A stretch of 50,269 nucleotides of DNA from Thermoflexales bacterium (GCA_007125545.1 SLDA01000262.1:1-50269), one strand, 5' to 3'. Shown: positions 28,141 to 36,914, counted from the stretch's first letter. Notes: generated by a model not told the origin, from the sequence alone. Translations and numbers: made by a program.

Positions 28141-29301
28141 ATGCGGGATGTAGCGATCATCGGCATTGGACAGACATCCGTCGACGAGCATTGGGGTACG
28201 GGCATTCGCCATCTAATGCTCGACGCGGGACTGTCCGCCCTGCAGGATGCCAACGTGGATACAATAGATGCAGTCTATGTGGGCAATATGCTCTCGGGTG
28301 AGATTGCGGGGCAGTCGCATCTGGGTGCCCTCGCCGTCGATTTTATGGGCCTCGAAGGCGTCGAAGCCTATAAAGTGGAAGCCGCGTGCGCCTCAGGAGC
28401 CGCCGCGCTGCGCACAGGTTACATTGCCGTTGCGAGCGGGATGATGGATCTGGTACTGGCACTGGGCGTGGAAAAGATGACCGACACCTCAGGACGCGAG
28501 ACGACGGCAGCACTGGCTGCCGCAGCCGATGCAGAGTATGAAGTCAGCCAAGGTATCTCGTTCGTCGCCCTCAACGCACTCTTGATGCGCCGTTACATGC
28601 ACGAATACGGCTGGAAGCGAGAGGATTTCGCCAACTTCGCCGTTACAGCGCACGCAAATGGGGCCAACAATCCGAACGCGATGTTCCAGCGACCGATCAC
28701 GGCGGAAGCCTACGCTCGCGCGCCCGTGATCGCGTCACCGATTGGCTTGCTAGACGCCTCTCCGGTCTGCGACGGCGCCGCCGCCGTTATCCTGGCCCCC
28801 GTCGAGTATGCTCGCACCCTCAGCCCGGCGCCGGTCAAGATCCTGGCCTCAGCAGTCGGCATGGCACCTCTCGCCGTACACGACCGTAAAGATCCGCTCG
28901 CACTGGAAGCCGCCATCACCTCTTCCCAAAAGGCCTACAAGCAAGCTGGCCTCACGCCGCAAGACCTAGATTTTTTCGAGCTCCACGACGCCTTCACCAT
29001 CATGGCAACGTTGAGCCTGGAAGCCGCGGGCTTTGCCGAGCGGGGCAAAGGGGTGCAGATGGCGCTGGACGGCGAGATCACGCTGCAAGGACGTGTGCCC
29101 ATCGCGACGATGGGCGGCCTCAAGGCACGCGGACACCCAGTAGGAGCGACCGGGATTTACCAGATTGTGGAGTCAGTTCTTCAGCTACGCGGTCTGGCGG
29201 GACCAAATCAGATTCCAGGTGCTCGCTTGGGTATGGTACAGAACATCGGCGGCAGCGGCGCCACGATTATCACGCATATTCTCGAAGCGATGGGGTCGTA
29301 G
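28141..29301 (+). CDS. Acetyl-CoA C-acetyltransferase, archaeal-type thiolase
   Basis: Makes acetoacetyl-CoA from two acetyl-CoA, the substrate of the synthase encoded just upstream. The 386-residue protein has the nucleophile Cys in VEAACASGAAALRTG, the HDAF motif (FELHDAFTIMATLS), and the GGLKARGHPVGATG loop with the second His. It begins MRDVAIIGIGQT, like archaeal thiolases and SCP2-type homologues. The gap from the synthase gene is 35 nt, with GGGAGAG before the ATG. In archaea the thiolase, HMG-CoA synthase and DUF35 form a channelling complex, and the same three genes are adjacent here. Confidence 0.94.
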   Translation: MRDVAIIGIGQTSVDEHWGTGIRHLMLDAGLSALQDANVDTIDAVYVGNMLSGEIAGQSHLGALAVDFMGLEGVEAYKVEAACASGAAALRTGYIAVASGMMDLVLALGVEKMTDTSGRETTAALAAAADAEYEVSQGISFVALNALLMRRYMHEYGWKREDFANFAVTAHANGANNPNAMFQRPITAEAYARAPVIASPIGLLDASPVCDGAAAVILAPVEYARTLSPAPVKILASAVGMAPLAVHDRKDPLALEAAITSSQKAYKQAGLTPQDLDFFELHDAFTIMATLSLEAAGFAERGKGVQMALDGEITLQGRVPIATMGGLKARGHPVGATGIYQIVESVLQLRGLAGPNQIPGARLGMVQNIGGSGATIITHILEAMGS

Positions 29302-29372
29302 CAGCCTGCTTCTCTGGACATTTTCTGTAACGGAATGAATATCGATCGGCATTCAACGCTAAGGAGGATGCA

Positions 29373-29789
29373 ATGGATCCTAAAGTTGTCAACGATTGGC
29401 GGCTGCGCGGACAGCGCTATCGCCTAGAGGGAGAGGTCTGTGATCACTGCGGCGAGTCCATCTTTCCGCCGCGCGACATCTGCCCGGAGTGTAAGGAACC
29501 GGCGAAGACACCACACACGCTGAGCGGCAGAGGCGAGGTCTATACATTCAGTACCATCTACAGCGCACCGGAGGGCTTCGAAGCCTACACACCTTACACG
29601 GTCGCTCTCATTAAGCTCGAAGAAGGCCCCATCGTGACCGCGCAGTTGACCGACGTTGCTCCGACAGATGTTGCGATCGGCATGCCGGTCGAGATGGTCA
29701 CTCGCCGCTTGCGCACGCACGGCGATGAGGGGACCATCGTGTATGGCTACAAATTCCGACCGCTGCATTTGGGTCAAGCCGCAGACTAG
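29373..29789 (+). CDS. DUF35 OB-fold / zinc-ribbon protein
   Basis: A 138-residue protein. The N-terminal rubredoxin-like zinc ribbon is at about residues 22-45 (CDHCGESIFPPRDICPECKEP, two CxxC pairs), followed by an OB fold (GRGEVYTFSTIYSAPEGFE, IVTAQLTDV). In archaeal thiolase/HMG-CoA synthase complexes the DUF35 subunit bridges the two enzymes and shares the CoA-binding site. SD AAGGAGG lies before the ATG. As the last gene of the block it fits that bridging role. Confidence 0.92.
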   Translation: MDPKVVNDWRLRGQRYRLEGEVCDHCGESIFPPRDICPECKEPAKTPHTLSGRGEVYTFSTIYSAPEGFEAYTPYTVALIKLEEGPIVTAQLTDVAPTDVAIGMPVEMVTRRLRTHGDEGTIVYGYKFRPLHLGQAAD

Positions 29790-29954
29790 ATACGACAAGC
29801 GTGGAACTGGGTATTGGGAATATTAGTCAGCGGGACGGGGAGCTTTACCGGACGTTACATCGCTGCCGGCCTCTATGCTGGTGGGCTTAGCGCTGTGAGT
29901 GGCACACCGACCATATAAGCATCTCTCTAGACACCGGACAGTTTCACGACAGGG

Positions 29955-29994
29955 AACTAGAAAGCACCCTCAAGTTAAAGGGTGCTTTCTAGTT
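29955..29994. terminator. Bidirectional terminator between DUF35 and UbiA genes
   Basis: A perfect 16-bp inverted repeat (AACTAGAAAGCACCCT and its complement) with an 8-nt loop lies between the converging genes, 16 nt from the UbiA stop. Confidence 0.8.
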
Positions 29995-30010
29995 GCGCGC
30001 AATAGCGCGA

Positions 30011-30859
30011 TCACCATATGAACTGACCGGCCAAAAAAGCTACTATACACAATGTCGCTCCCAAATAGATCCCCCGCATAGCTTGGCGGCCCGACTCGGC
30101 ACTTTCGGATCTTAGTAGGCGGATCGTGAAAAACATGATCAAAGCATCGATGATCAGGATCATGATCAGGTACCCGGTTCCCATCCACCCCAACACAAGC
30201 GGCACAAAGCCTATCACAATCACCATGCTCCACAGTGCCGTGGACACACGCAGCGCGAACGCTTTTCCCTTCTTGAGGGCAATGGAACGCGAGCCCCGTT
30301 TCTTGTCACCCTCCATATCCATAGCGTCACCGGCGATCTCCTCACCAAGGTCGATAAAGAACGCCATCATGCTAAATACCCACACGATTCCACTCCACGG
30401 CTCAGACACCGTGATCGCTCCTAATAGAAAGGTAACGGCGACCGAAGCGCTGACCATCAGGTTTCCGAGTAGACCGCTCTCCTTATAACGCCAGTTGTAG
30501 AGAACGCCTATCAGCCAGAAAACAATGCTGATCACTAGGACGTCCCATCCCAGCGCTAGAGCAGCAACCAATCCTATTAACGTTGTCACTACAGTCAATA
30601 CAACCACATCGCTGCGGCTGACCATTCCCGATGGCAGAGGGCGGTCGGGATGATTGACCTGATCAACCTCAAAGTCGAAGTAATCGTTGAGAATCACCGC
30701 CGCGCTCGACAAAGAAAACGCACAAAGGAAGCCCAGAATGCCTACCCGCGTCGAGGGGAGTCCTCCTAAGGCAAGAATCTGGCCCGCAGCGACGCAGATG
30801 CCCGCAGCAAGAGACAATTCCAGCCGGAATAAGCGGACCATACCGATGAGCTTTCTCAT
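30011..30859 (-). CDS. UbiA-family prenyltransferase, DGGGP-synthase-like
   Basis: An integral membrane prenyltransferase of 282 residues with about eight to nine hydrophobic helices. The first Asp motif is NDYFDFEVDQVNHPDRPLPS and the second is GDAMDMEGDKKRGSRSIA. Both resemble archaeal (S)-2,3-di-O-geranylgeranylglyceryl phosphate synthase (NDYxDxExDxxNxPxRPxPSG; DxEDxEGDxxxG) more than ubiquinone or menaquinone UbiA as I remember them. The acceptor could instead be a quinone, chlorin or haem precursor. It faces the mevalonate block across a shared terminator, so substrate supply is a plausible link though not a shared transcript. Confidence 0.85.
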   Translation of the reverse strand: MRKLIGMVRLFRLELSLAAGICVAAGQILALGGLPSTRVGILGFLCAFSLSSAAVILNDYFDFEVDQVNHPDRPLPSGMVSRSDVVVLTVVTTLIGLVAALALGWDVLVISIVFWLIGVLYNWRYKESGLLGNLMVSASVAVTFLLGAITVSEPWSGIVWVFSMMAFFIDLGEEIAGDAMDMEGDKKRGSRSIALKKGKAFALRVSTALWSMVIVIGFVPLVLGWMGTGYLIMILIIDALIMFFTIRLLRSESAESGRQAMRGIYLGATLCIVAFLAGQFIW

Positions 30860-31435
30860 AAGTCTCCTGCAGTTATCATTTCTACTCTCAACTGCACTCG
30901 GCGTTTACGGGCCGTGCCAGTCGGATCGATCACTGGTAATTCCGCTACAGACAGGATCATCGGCTGGAAGAACCGGGTAACGCTTCCGGCTTCTCCGGAT
31001 CCTGCTCTTGACTAAGCGCTGATTCGCAGCAAGTATACACCCACTTCCTTAGGGACCCAGGTGTAGCGAGGGAACTGTCAGTCGCTATCGGGATTCCTCG
31101 GACCAGATGTTCTGAGTGCGCGAGGTCATGTCTCCCTCGTAGGAGTCAGCTTGATAAGGAAGCGAATGGGCGGCTTCATCTGCCCAAGCAGCTCCCTTAC
31201 ATTTTGACATTTATGCGAGCTTGTTGTATAGTTAATTGTAAGGTGTGCACCGTTGGGCACTCAAGACCCACTGCTTCAGCGCCCTGACGGCAGAGGAGCC
31301 AGCTAACTATACCGCGAAAATCAGTCGCAAGTCAGCACTCCCGTTCCTCAATATCGCTTGCTCTCTGCCACTTCCGGCCTTTCCACGCACGGGTGTCTTG
31401 CAGTTCATCTTAGCAATCTGCGGAAGGGAGCGGTT
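30860..31435. other. Intergenic region, 576 nt, no gene seen
   Basis: This lies between the starts of the UbiA gene (minus) and the BNR-repeat gene (plus). The first 340 nt hold short broken frames only. A strong plus-strand promoter is at 31204-31232, leaving a leader of about 200 nt without a convincing coding frame or strong terminator. Confidence 0.6.
31204..31232 (+). promoter_or_regulatory. Strong promoter of the secreted BNR-repeat gene
   Basis: TTGACA, a 17-nt spacer and TATAGT (5/6), about 200 nt before the ATG at 31436. Confidence 0.75.
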
Positions 31436-33520
31436 ATGCTAGGGAAGATTGCGCGTTGGTTGATTCTGATCCTCACCGTGATGAGCCTCTTGTCCTTGCA
31501 TTCCATCGCTACCGGCAACCGGGGGAACACCAGTCCTGGAGCATGGCTCGATCTTGGCCCGCGCGGTGGAATGGCGCACACGCTAGCGGTCTCGCCCGAC
31601 TTCGCCAACGACGGCGTCGTATTGGCAGGAGAGCACCAGACTTTACGTCACCCCATAAACCAGTGCGGCCTTGGGATCCGTCGCTCCACCGATGGCGGAT
31701 TGAGTTGGCACCCCACCACGATCGCTCCACCCGACGTCGCTCTGAACACCACGCTAGCCCTTCACGATCTCGCCTTCTCTCCAGCCTTCGCTGCCGATGG
31801 GATCATCTTTGCCGCCACCTGGAGCGGTCTCTTACGCTCCAGCGACCGGGGACAGAGCTGGAGCGCCCTCGCTGGAGCGCCCGATCTGTTTGTAACGAGC
31901 GTTGCGGTCGCGCCAGACTTCGCCACGAGTGGGCACGTGATGGCCGGCTATGGCTACGGCATGGCCGCGCTGCTCTACGTCAGCGACGACGGCGGACAGA
32001 CTTGGTCAGACCATCACGGTGTCTCCGCGCGGGCCGATATCGTCTACTCACCCCATTTCTTCGACGACGGCACCGCCTTGTCAGCCGGCGACGGTGTCTT
32101 CCTCACCACCGACCGCGGTATGTCGTGGACGCAGGTCCTGACGTCCGTCACGTTCGCTCTCGCGGTCTCACCGCAGTATGCCACGGACGCTACCCTCTTT
32201 GCAGCCGGAGTGGATGCAGTTCACGTTTCCAACGACGGTGGTACGGAGTGGATCACTCATACCGTGACGACGGGAGCCGCGCGCCTACAAGCCCTCGCCA
32301 TCTCACCTGACTTTACCACCGACGCTACACTCTTTGCCGGAAGCCAACACGGTCTCTACCGCTCCACCGACCGGGGAGAGCATTGGACTGCCGTCGCCAC
32401 GTATCCGGGGCCTGATGTCCACGCCGTCGCCTTGGCCTCCACCTGGCCCACGACGCCCACGCTCCTGGTCGGGAGCACGGCCGGCGTCTATCGCAGCGAT
32501 GATGGCGGGAACAGCTGGTATCAGGGTCAGGGTATCGCCCCCCTCACGGTGACCCGGCTGGTGAGGGGACCGGATGCGCTGCGACTCACCGCGGCGACAG
32601 CCCGTCACGGCATCTACCAGAGCGCTAACGGCGGCACGACGTGGCGCTTCGCCGGACTCAGTCGGCCGACGGGCATCTCCAACATCGCGCTCTCACCGGC
32701 CTTTATCCACGATCAGACCATGCTGGCAGCCGTCCCTGCCGGCGCAGGCATGGGCTTCAGTCGTTCGATTGATGGCGGCGCCACCTGGGAATGGCTCAGT
32801 TCTACCGACTACCCGGGCGGAGGGCTGGCCTTCTCACCTGGCTTCCCGGACGACCCCGTCGTCTTTGCCACCGGGCAGCACGGAAAGGTGCTACGCTCGA
32901 CCGACCTAGGCGACACCTGGCAACCTGTCGGCACCCCTCCCCCCGGCACCTACAGTCTGGGGGCGTGGCACGTAGCCCTTCCACCGAACTACCCGGAGGA
33001 TGGGTCACTCTTTGCAGGAGGTGCCGGTTTTTGGCGGCTGCCGGAGGGAGCAGAGATCTGGCAGCTTGCGGCAACGGAACTGCTTAGCCATATGCAAATC
33101 ACGTCGCTCGCAGTCTCACCCAACTACGTCGTGGACCAGACGCTCGTCGCGACCGCCCAACGCACCGAGCCCGGTTCGGTTACCCACAGCGGTGTATACC
33201 GCTCAACAGACGGCGGGGTGATCTGGACGCGTCTGACCACAGGATTAACCCCGGTTGACACGCCAACGCCACCCCGGCACGTTGCCTTCTCGCCAAACTA
33301 CGCCACCGACCGTATCATCTACGCGCAGTCCGAAGAACAGCTCTACAGGTCAGCCGATGGGGGTGACCACTGGACAGTCATTGAGGTGCCGCAGGATGCA
33401 CTACCGCTCAGGGATCTCAGCGCGGGGAGACAAGGCAGCGCATACAGCGGCGGAGAGACCGGCGTCTGGCACTACAGGATACTCACACAGCGCCTCTACC
33501 TGCCATTGGTGTCGAGGTAG
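31436..33520 (+). CDS. Secreted BNR-repeat (sialidase-like propeller) protein
   Basis: An exported protein of 694 residues. Residues 1-26 form a signal peptide (basic MLGKIAR, then a hydrophobic run). The rest is a chain of beta-propeller repeats alternating two motifs: a strand of the form LAVSPDFANDGVVLAG, and an Asp-box of the form STDGGLSWHP, YVSDDGGQTWS, RSTDRGEHWTA. About a dozen repeats are visible. The C terminus ends RLYLPLVSR, a short tail I associate with many secreted Chloroflexota proteins. SD AAGGGAG lies 5 nt before the ATG. I do not see the RIP motif or acidic residues that would argue for sialidase activity, so glycan or surface binding is more likely than hydrolysis. Confidence 0.88.
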   Translation: MLGKIARWLILILTVMSLLSLHSIATGNRGNTSPGAWLDLGPRGGMAHTLAVSPDFANDGVVLAGEHQTLRHPINQCGLGIRRSTDGGLSWHPTTIAPPDVALNTTLALHDLAFSPAFAADGIIFAATWSGLLRSSDRGQSWSALAGAPDLFVTSVAVAPDFATSGHVMAGYGYGMAALLYVSDDGGQTWSDHHGVSARADIVYSPHFFDDGTALSAGDGVFLTTDRGMSWTQVLTSVTFALAVSPQYATDATLFAAGVDAVHVSNDGGTEWITHTVTTGAARLQALAISPDFTTDATLFAGSQHGLYRSTDRGEHWTAVATYPGPDVHAVALASTWPTTPTLLVGSTAGVYRSDDGGNSWYQGQGIAPLTVTRLVRGPDALRLTAATARHGIYQSANGGTTWRFAGLSRPTGISNIALSPAFIHDQTMLAAVPAGAGMGFSRSIDGGATWEWLSSTDYPGGGLAFSPGFPDDPVVFATGQHGKVLRSTDLGDTWQPVGTPPPGTYSLGAWHVALPPNYPEDGSLFAGGAGFWRLPEGAEIWQLAATELLSHMQITSLAVSPNYVVDQTLVATAQRTEPGSVTHSGVYRSTDGGVIWTRLTTGLTPVDTPTPPRHVAFSPNYATDRIIYAQSEEQLYRSADGGDHWTVIEVPQDALPLRDLSAGRQGSAYSGGETGVWHYRILTQRLYLPLVSR

Positions 33521-33744
33521 CCAGGCGCTCCTGATCCACCATGCCAAGGAATGCTAGCAAGACATAGTTGAAGGTTTCGGGACTGTCCATATTAGCATTG
33601 TGCCCAGCTTCGAGGATCTCATAGTAACGGCTACCAGGGACTGATTCGTGCTAGCTGGTGACCCAACATCCATCCATAGACCATGCATCGAGGCAGTGCC
33701 TCTGAAGAGGGTGTTTGGGTCTGGTTTCTCATCCTCTCCACGAC

Positions 33745-33778
33745 GCAAGAGGGAGCAGATTCGTCCGCTCCCTCTTGC
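33745..33778. terminator. Inverted repeat between converging genes
   Basis: A perfect 12-bp stem (GCAAGAGGGAGC) with a 10-nt loop lies between the BNR-repeat gene and the converging aminotransferase gene. There is no long T run, so it is only a probable terminator. The 225 nt between it and the BNR stop hold nothing recognisable. Confidence 0.55.
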
Positions 33779-33806
33779 TCAAGTGTAGGGCAATACCCTC
33801 CAAGCG

Positions 33807-35099
33807 TCACACCATCGCGCGCAGGACCTCACCCAGTTGGCGGATCTCTTCGACTGTATTGTAGTGTACCGCGCCCACGCGTACCATCCCACCCTCACCC
33901 TCGACTCCCAGCCGCGTCGTGACCGCCAGCGCATAGTAGTTCCCATCCCACACGAAGATCCCACGCTTGCCAAGTGCCTCCGCGATCTCCCGAGGGTGCC
34001 GCGTGCCCCATGTAAAGGACACGGTAGGCACGCGTTCCTGCAACCGGGCGCGGTCAGTGATCCCGTGAATCCGGATGCCGGGCAACGTCTCCAGTTCGTC
34101 TAGCAATGCCGCGCTCAGCACATGGTCGTACTCGCGCAGCACGCTCATGCCTGTGTGGATGTGCAGCCGCCGGTTCGAGAGGTCTCCGGAGTGCTTCTCG
34201 TAAAGCGCACCATAGGCCTGGCCGATCTCAGCGAGGTAGTTCACTGCCGCCAGCGTGCCGGCGATTCCCTCATGGTTCTGTGTCCCGGTCTGATACTTAC
34301 CGGGCGGATCCTTGGGTGCGGGACGCACCTTGTAGGCTTGTAGCCGATCCAGCAGCTCATACTTGCCGTAGAGCACACCCTCGTGGGGGCCAAAGAACTT
34401 GTACGGCGAGACGGCTAGCAGATCGCAGTCTAGCGCCTGCACATCGATGGGCCCGTGCGGCGCATATTGCACGGCGTCGATGAAAGCCAGCGCCCCGACC
34501 TCGTGTGCCCATTTCACGATCGTCCGGACGTCGTTAACTGTGCCGAGTGCGTTCGAGGAATATCCCACGGCCACAATCTTCGTTCGTTCGTTGATCAGTT
34601 CGTGTAGGCCTACCATATCCAGGGTGTAGTCTTCAACATCGAAGTCGGCCCACCGCACAGTCGCGCCCCGGTCCTCGGCAGCAAGTAGCCACGGGGAGAT
34701 ATTGGCATCGTGATCCATCCGGGTGACCACGATTTCATCGCCGGGCTCCAGCTCGCGCGCCAGGGCGCGGCTGATACCCAGGGTCAGCGTCGTCATATTC
34801 GGACCAAAGACGATCTCATTTGGAGAGGCAGCATTGAGCATGTCGGCCATCGCCGCGTGCGCAGCGTCGAGGATCTCGTCGGACCGCAGACTGGTGGTAT
34901 ATGCTCCCCCGTGATTGGCGTTAGACTGAGTCAGATAGCTCACCATAGCGTCGACAACACATTGAGGCACCTGCGTACCGCCGGGTCCGTCCAGAAAAAC
35001 GGCCAGCTCTTCGGTCATACCGTACCCGGTTTGGACATGAGTCTGCATCAGCGCTGGAAACTGAGCTCGGATCTCGTTGGGGTCAAACAAATTAGTCAC
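33807..35099 (-). CDS. Cysteine desulfurase-like aminotransferase class V (SufS-like)
   Basis: A PLP-dependent fold-type I enzyme of about 430 residues. It has FLDGPGGTQVPQCV near the start, NANHGGAYTTSL, the THD-like segment TRMDHDANISPW, the FIDAVQYAPHGPID pocket, and the PLP lysine in AVSPYKFFGPHEGV. The wording matches the cysteine-desulfurase-like family TIGR01976 rather than SufS or IscS proper, and the usual active-site Cys loop near the C terminus is not apparent, so desulfurase activity is uncertain. I prefer the GTG at 35099 (AGGAG 8 nt upstream) over the GTG at 35108. It is cotranscribed with the unknown gene upstream. Confidence 0.88.
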   Translation of the reverse strand: MTNLFDPNEIRAQFPALMQTHVQTGYGMTEELAVFLDGPGGTQVPQCVVDAMVSYLTQSNANHGGAYTTSLRSDEILDAAHAAMADMLNAASPNEIVFGPNMTTLTLGISRALARELEPGDEIVVTRMDHDANISPWLLAAEDRGATVRWADFDVEDYTLDMVGLHELINERTKIVAVGYSSNALGTVNDVRTIVKWAHEVGALAFIDAVQYAPHGPIDVQALDCDLLAVSPYKFFGPHEGVLYGKYELLDRLQAYKVRPAPKDPPGKYQTGTQNHEGIAGTLAAVNYLAEIGQAYGALYEKHSGDLSNRRLHIHTGMSVLREYDHVLSAALLDELETLPGIRIHGITDRARLQERVPTVSFTWGTRHPREIAEALGKRGIFVWDGNYYALAVTTRLGVEGEGGMVRVGAVHYNTVEEIRQLGEVLRAMV

Positions 35100-35181
35100 T
35101 TCTTCCACTCCTGGTGTATATGCTGTTCAACTCAACCTACTTCGAATGATCTCTTACGACCTCGTGCGACAGCGGCTATAG

Positions 35182-35685
35182 CTATTGACGCTCCACCCGT
35201 GCCAGTTTGCCGCTGTAGCGCGATACACTGCGTTGAATGTCATCGCGGTACCGGTCTAGATAGCTTGCGACGATCCTTGGCAAATCCATCTCACCGGGCT
35301 GCTCGCAGAACAATCCCTCACTGTCAAGCTCGTGCAAGAAGCGCAGCAGGGCTTCTTCGAGCGCAATCGGCACGCCAGCTCCCCGCGCCGTCACCGAATA
35401 GCGCTTGTCCCCGAGGCTCTCAACCTCGGGTCTGCCACACCACAGCTGATATGGGTTACCGTAGCTGGAAAAAGTCACGGGGCGGGCACCTAGCAACGCC
35501 CCTACCGTACGCCGCACGCCCTGCTGCCCCCCGAGACCTTTCAACACCATATGCACCGAGTACCCGTGCTGACCAAAATCGCCCGCCACATCACGAACTT
35601 CGACGCTCTCCACGGTGAAGGTACACAGAGTGTCCCCGGCGAGCGGAAATTCCATCATAGCACGAAACTTCTTGGCAAATGGCAT
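35182..35685 (-). CDS. Conserved-looking protein of unknown function
   Basis: A 167-residue soluble protein that I do not recognise. It starts MPFAKKFRAMMEFPLAGDTL, has an N-terminal beta-rich half (TVESVEVRDVAGDFG, YSVHMVLKGLGG) and a helical C-terminal half (EEALLRFLHELDSEGLF, IVASYLDRYRDDIQRSVSRYS) with a basic end. No signal peptide or membrane segment. Two ATGs follow SD AGGAGG; the second at 35685 has better spacing. It has a good promoter and lies 82 nt upstream of the aminotransferase gene, so a shared pathway is possible. Confidence 0.7.
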   Translation of the reverse strand: MPFAKKFRAMMEFPLAGDTLCTFTVESVEVRDVAGDFGQHGYSVHMVLKGLGGQQGVRRTVGALLGARPVTFSSYGNPYQLWCGRPEVESLGDKRYSVTARGAGVPIALEEALLRFLHELDSEGLFCEQPGEMDLPRIVASYLDRYRDDIQRSVSRYSGKLARVERQ

Positions 35686-35756
35686 CATCGCCTCCTGACT
35701 ATCTTAATCGGTCTCAACGATGAAGAACCCCGTCCAATTGGATCAGGGCACGGCAC

Positions 35757-35785
35757 ATCGTAGCTCAAGCCGCGCTGCTTGTCAA
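35757..35785 (-). promoter_or_regulatory. Promoter of the unknown gene and aminotransferase
   Basis: On the minus strand a perfect TTGACA, a 17-nt spacer and TACGAT, about 72 nt before the start codon. It diverges from the aldo/keto reductase promoter 41 nt away. Confidence 0.65.
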
Positions 35786-35825
35786 CGACGCTATGTCCAA
35801 TGCAAGACGCCCCAGATCGCGTGCC

Positions 35826-35854
35826 TTGTTAGAAGCCATAAAAGGTGCTACGAT
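35826..35854 (+). promoter_or_regulatory. Promoter of the aldo/keto reductase gene
   Basis: TTGTTA, a 17-nt spacer and TACGAT, 35 nt before the ATG at 35890. Confidence 0.5.
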
Positions 35855-35889
35855 TAGCTTGTAAATTAACAGCCGAAAGGGGAGTATCC

Positions 35890-36825
35890 ATGAAACTCGG
35901 ATCATCATCACTGGAAGTATCGCCCGTGGCGTTGGGTTGTATGCGTCTGAGCGGCGACACTGAAGAGGCTATGGCGACGGTGCAGGCGGCCCTCGACCAG
36001 GGCATCAACTTCTTCGACCACGCCGATATTTACGGGGGCGGAGAGCGCGAAGCGGTCTTCTCGGCCCTCTGGGAGCGCGCCCCCTCCATACGCGAGAAGA
36101 TCTTCGTGCAGAGCAAGTGCGGGATCCGGCCCGGCGACGACTCAGGACTACCCACCCGCTACGACTTCAGCTACAATCATATCCTCCGTGCGGTGGAGGG
36201 CAGTCTGCAGCGACTTAAGACGGACTACCTGGACGTCCTGCTCCTGCACCGGCCCGATCCGCTGGTGGAGCCGGAGGAGGTGGCGCAGGCCTTCGACGAA
36301 CTGCAGCAAGCCGGCAAAGTCCGCTGGTTTGGTGTCAGCAATCAGACAACCGCACAGATGCAGCTGCTGCAGGCCTACGTGGAACAGCCGCTCGTCACGA
36401 ACCAGGTCGAGATCAGCGTTGTTCATAACCAGCTCTTCAATGACGGCGTCCAGTTCAATCGCGACGAGATGGGCGTGATCTCGCGCAGCGAGGGCACCGT
36501 GGAGTTTTGTCGCATGCAGAACATCACTTTGCAGGCTTGGGGTCCTCTGGCAGCGGGGAGAGTAACGGGCCGGCTGCCAGACAATCCCGATCCGCGCCTG
36601 GAGGCAACCGCCAAGGTCGTCGCGGAAATGGCGGAAGAGAAGGGAGTTCGTAAAGAGGCGATTCTGGTCGCGTGGTTGTTGCGCCATCCGGCGCAGATTC
36701 AGGTCATCATCGGCACGACGAACGCGGACCGTATTGCGGCATCGGCAAATGCGACGCAAATCGAAATGACGCGCGACGAGTGGTACCGGTTGTTCGCCGC
36801 GGGGCGGGGGAGTGGATTACCCTGA
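35890..36825 (+). CDS. Aldo/keto reductase
   Basis: An NADPH-dependent oxidoreductase of 311 residues with the (beta/alpha)8 AKR fold. The catalytic tetrad is visible: Asp and Tyr in FFDHADIYGGGERE, Lys in VQSKCGIRPG, His in LLLHRPDPLVEP. The NADPH-binding end is IQVIIGTTNADRI. It resembles the YdhF-like oxidoreductase group (start MKLGSSSLEVSPVALGCMRL). SD GGGGAG is 6 nt before the ATG. It stands alone on the plus strand and faces rny across a terminator. The physiological substrate is unknown. Confidence 0.93.
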   Translation: MKLGSSSLEVSPVALGCMRLSGDTEEAMATVQAALDQGINFFDHADIYGGGEREAVFSALWERAPSIREKIFVQSKCGIRPGDDSGLPTRYDFSYNHILRAVEGSLQRLKTDYLDVLLLHRPDPLVEPEEVAQAFDELQQAGKVRWFGVSNQTTAQMQLLQAYVEQPLVTNQVEISVVHNQLFNDGVQFNRDEMGVISRSEGTVEFCRMQNITLQAWGPLAAGRVTGRLPDNPDPRLEATAKVVAEMAEEKGVRKEAILVAWLLRHPAQIQVIIGTTNADRIAASANATQIEMTRDEWYRLFAAGRGSGLP

Positions 36826-36851
36826 TTAGCGGCGCTCGTGCCGTTCTGACG

Positions 36852-36880
36852 AAAAGAGGCGGCTCCAGTGGAGCCGCCTC
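36852..36880. terminator. Terminator between the aldo/keto reductase and rny
   Basis: A perfect 11-bp stem (GAGGCGGCTCC) with a 3-nt loop, followed on the minus strand by TTTTC. It is strongest as the end of the recX-rny transcript and may also serve the converging reductase gene. Confidence 0.8.
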
Positions 36881-36914
36881 GCGTATTCGATGCTACGCCG
36901 CACGCGCGTCGTCG

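Noticed and set aside
31456-32310. Arg-rich 284-codon frame inside the BNR-repeat gene
   Set aside because: It is an out-of-frame reading of the GC-rich repeats; composition (Arg, His) is typical of a shadow frame.
31436-33520. Sialidase assignment for the BNR-repeat protein
   Set aside because: Asp-box repeats are structural; the catalytic Arg triad, Tyr and acidic residue cannot be identified.
34710-35618. Plus-strand frame opposite the aminotransferase and the unknown gene
   Set aside because: Antisense, low-complexity at its end and without a start signal.
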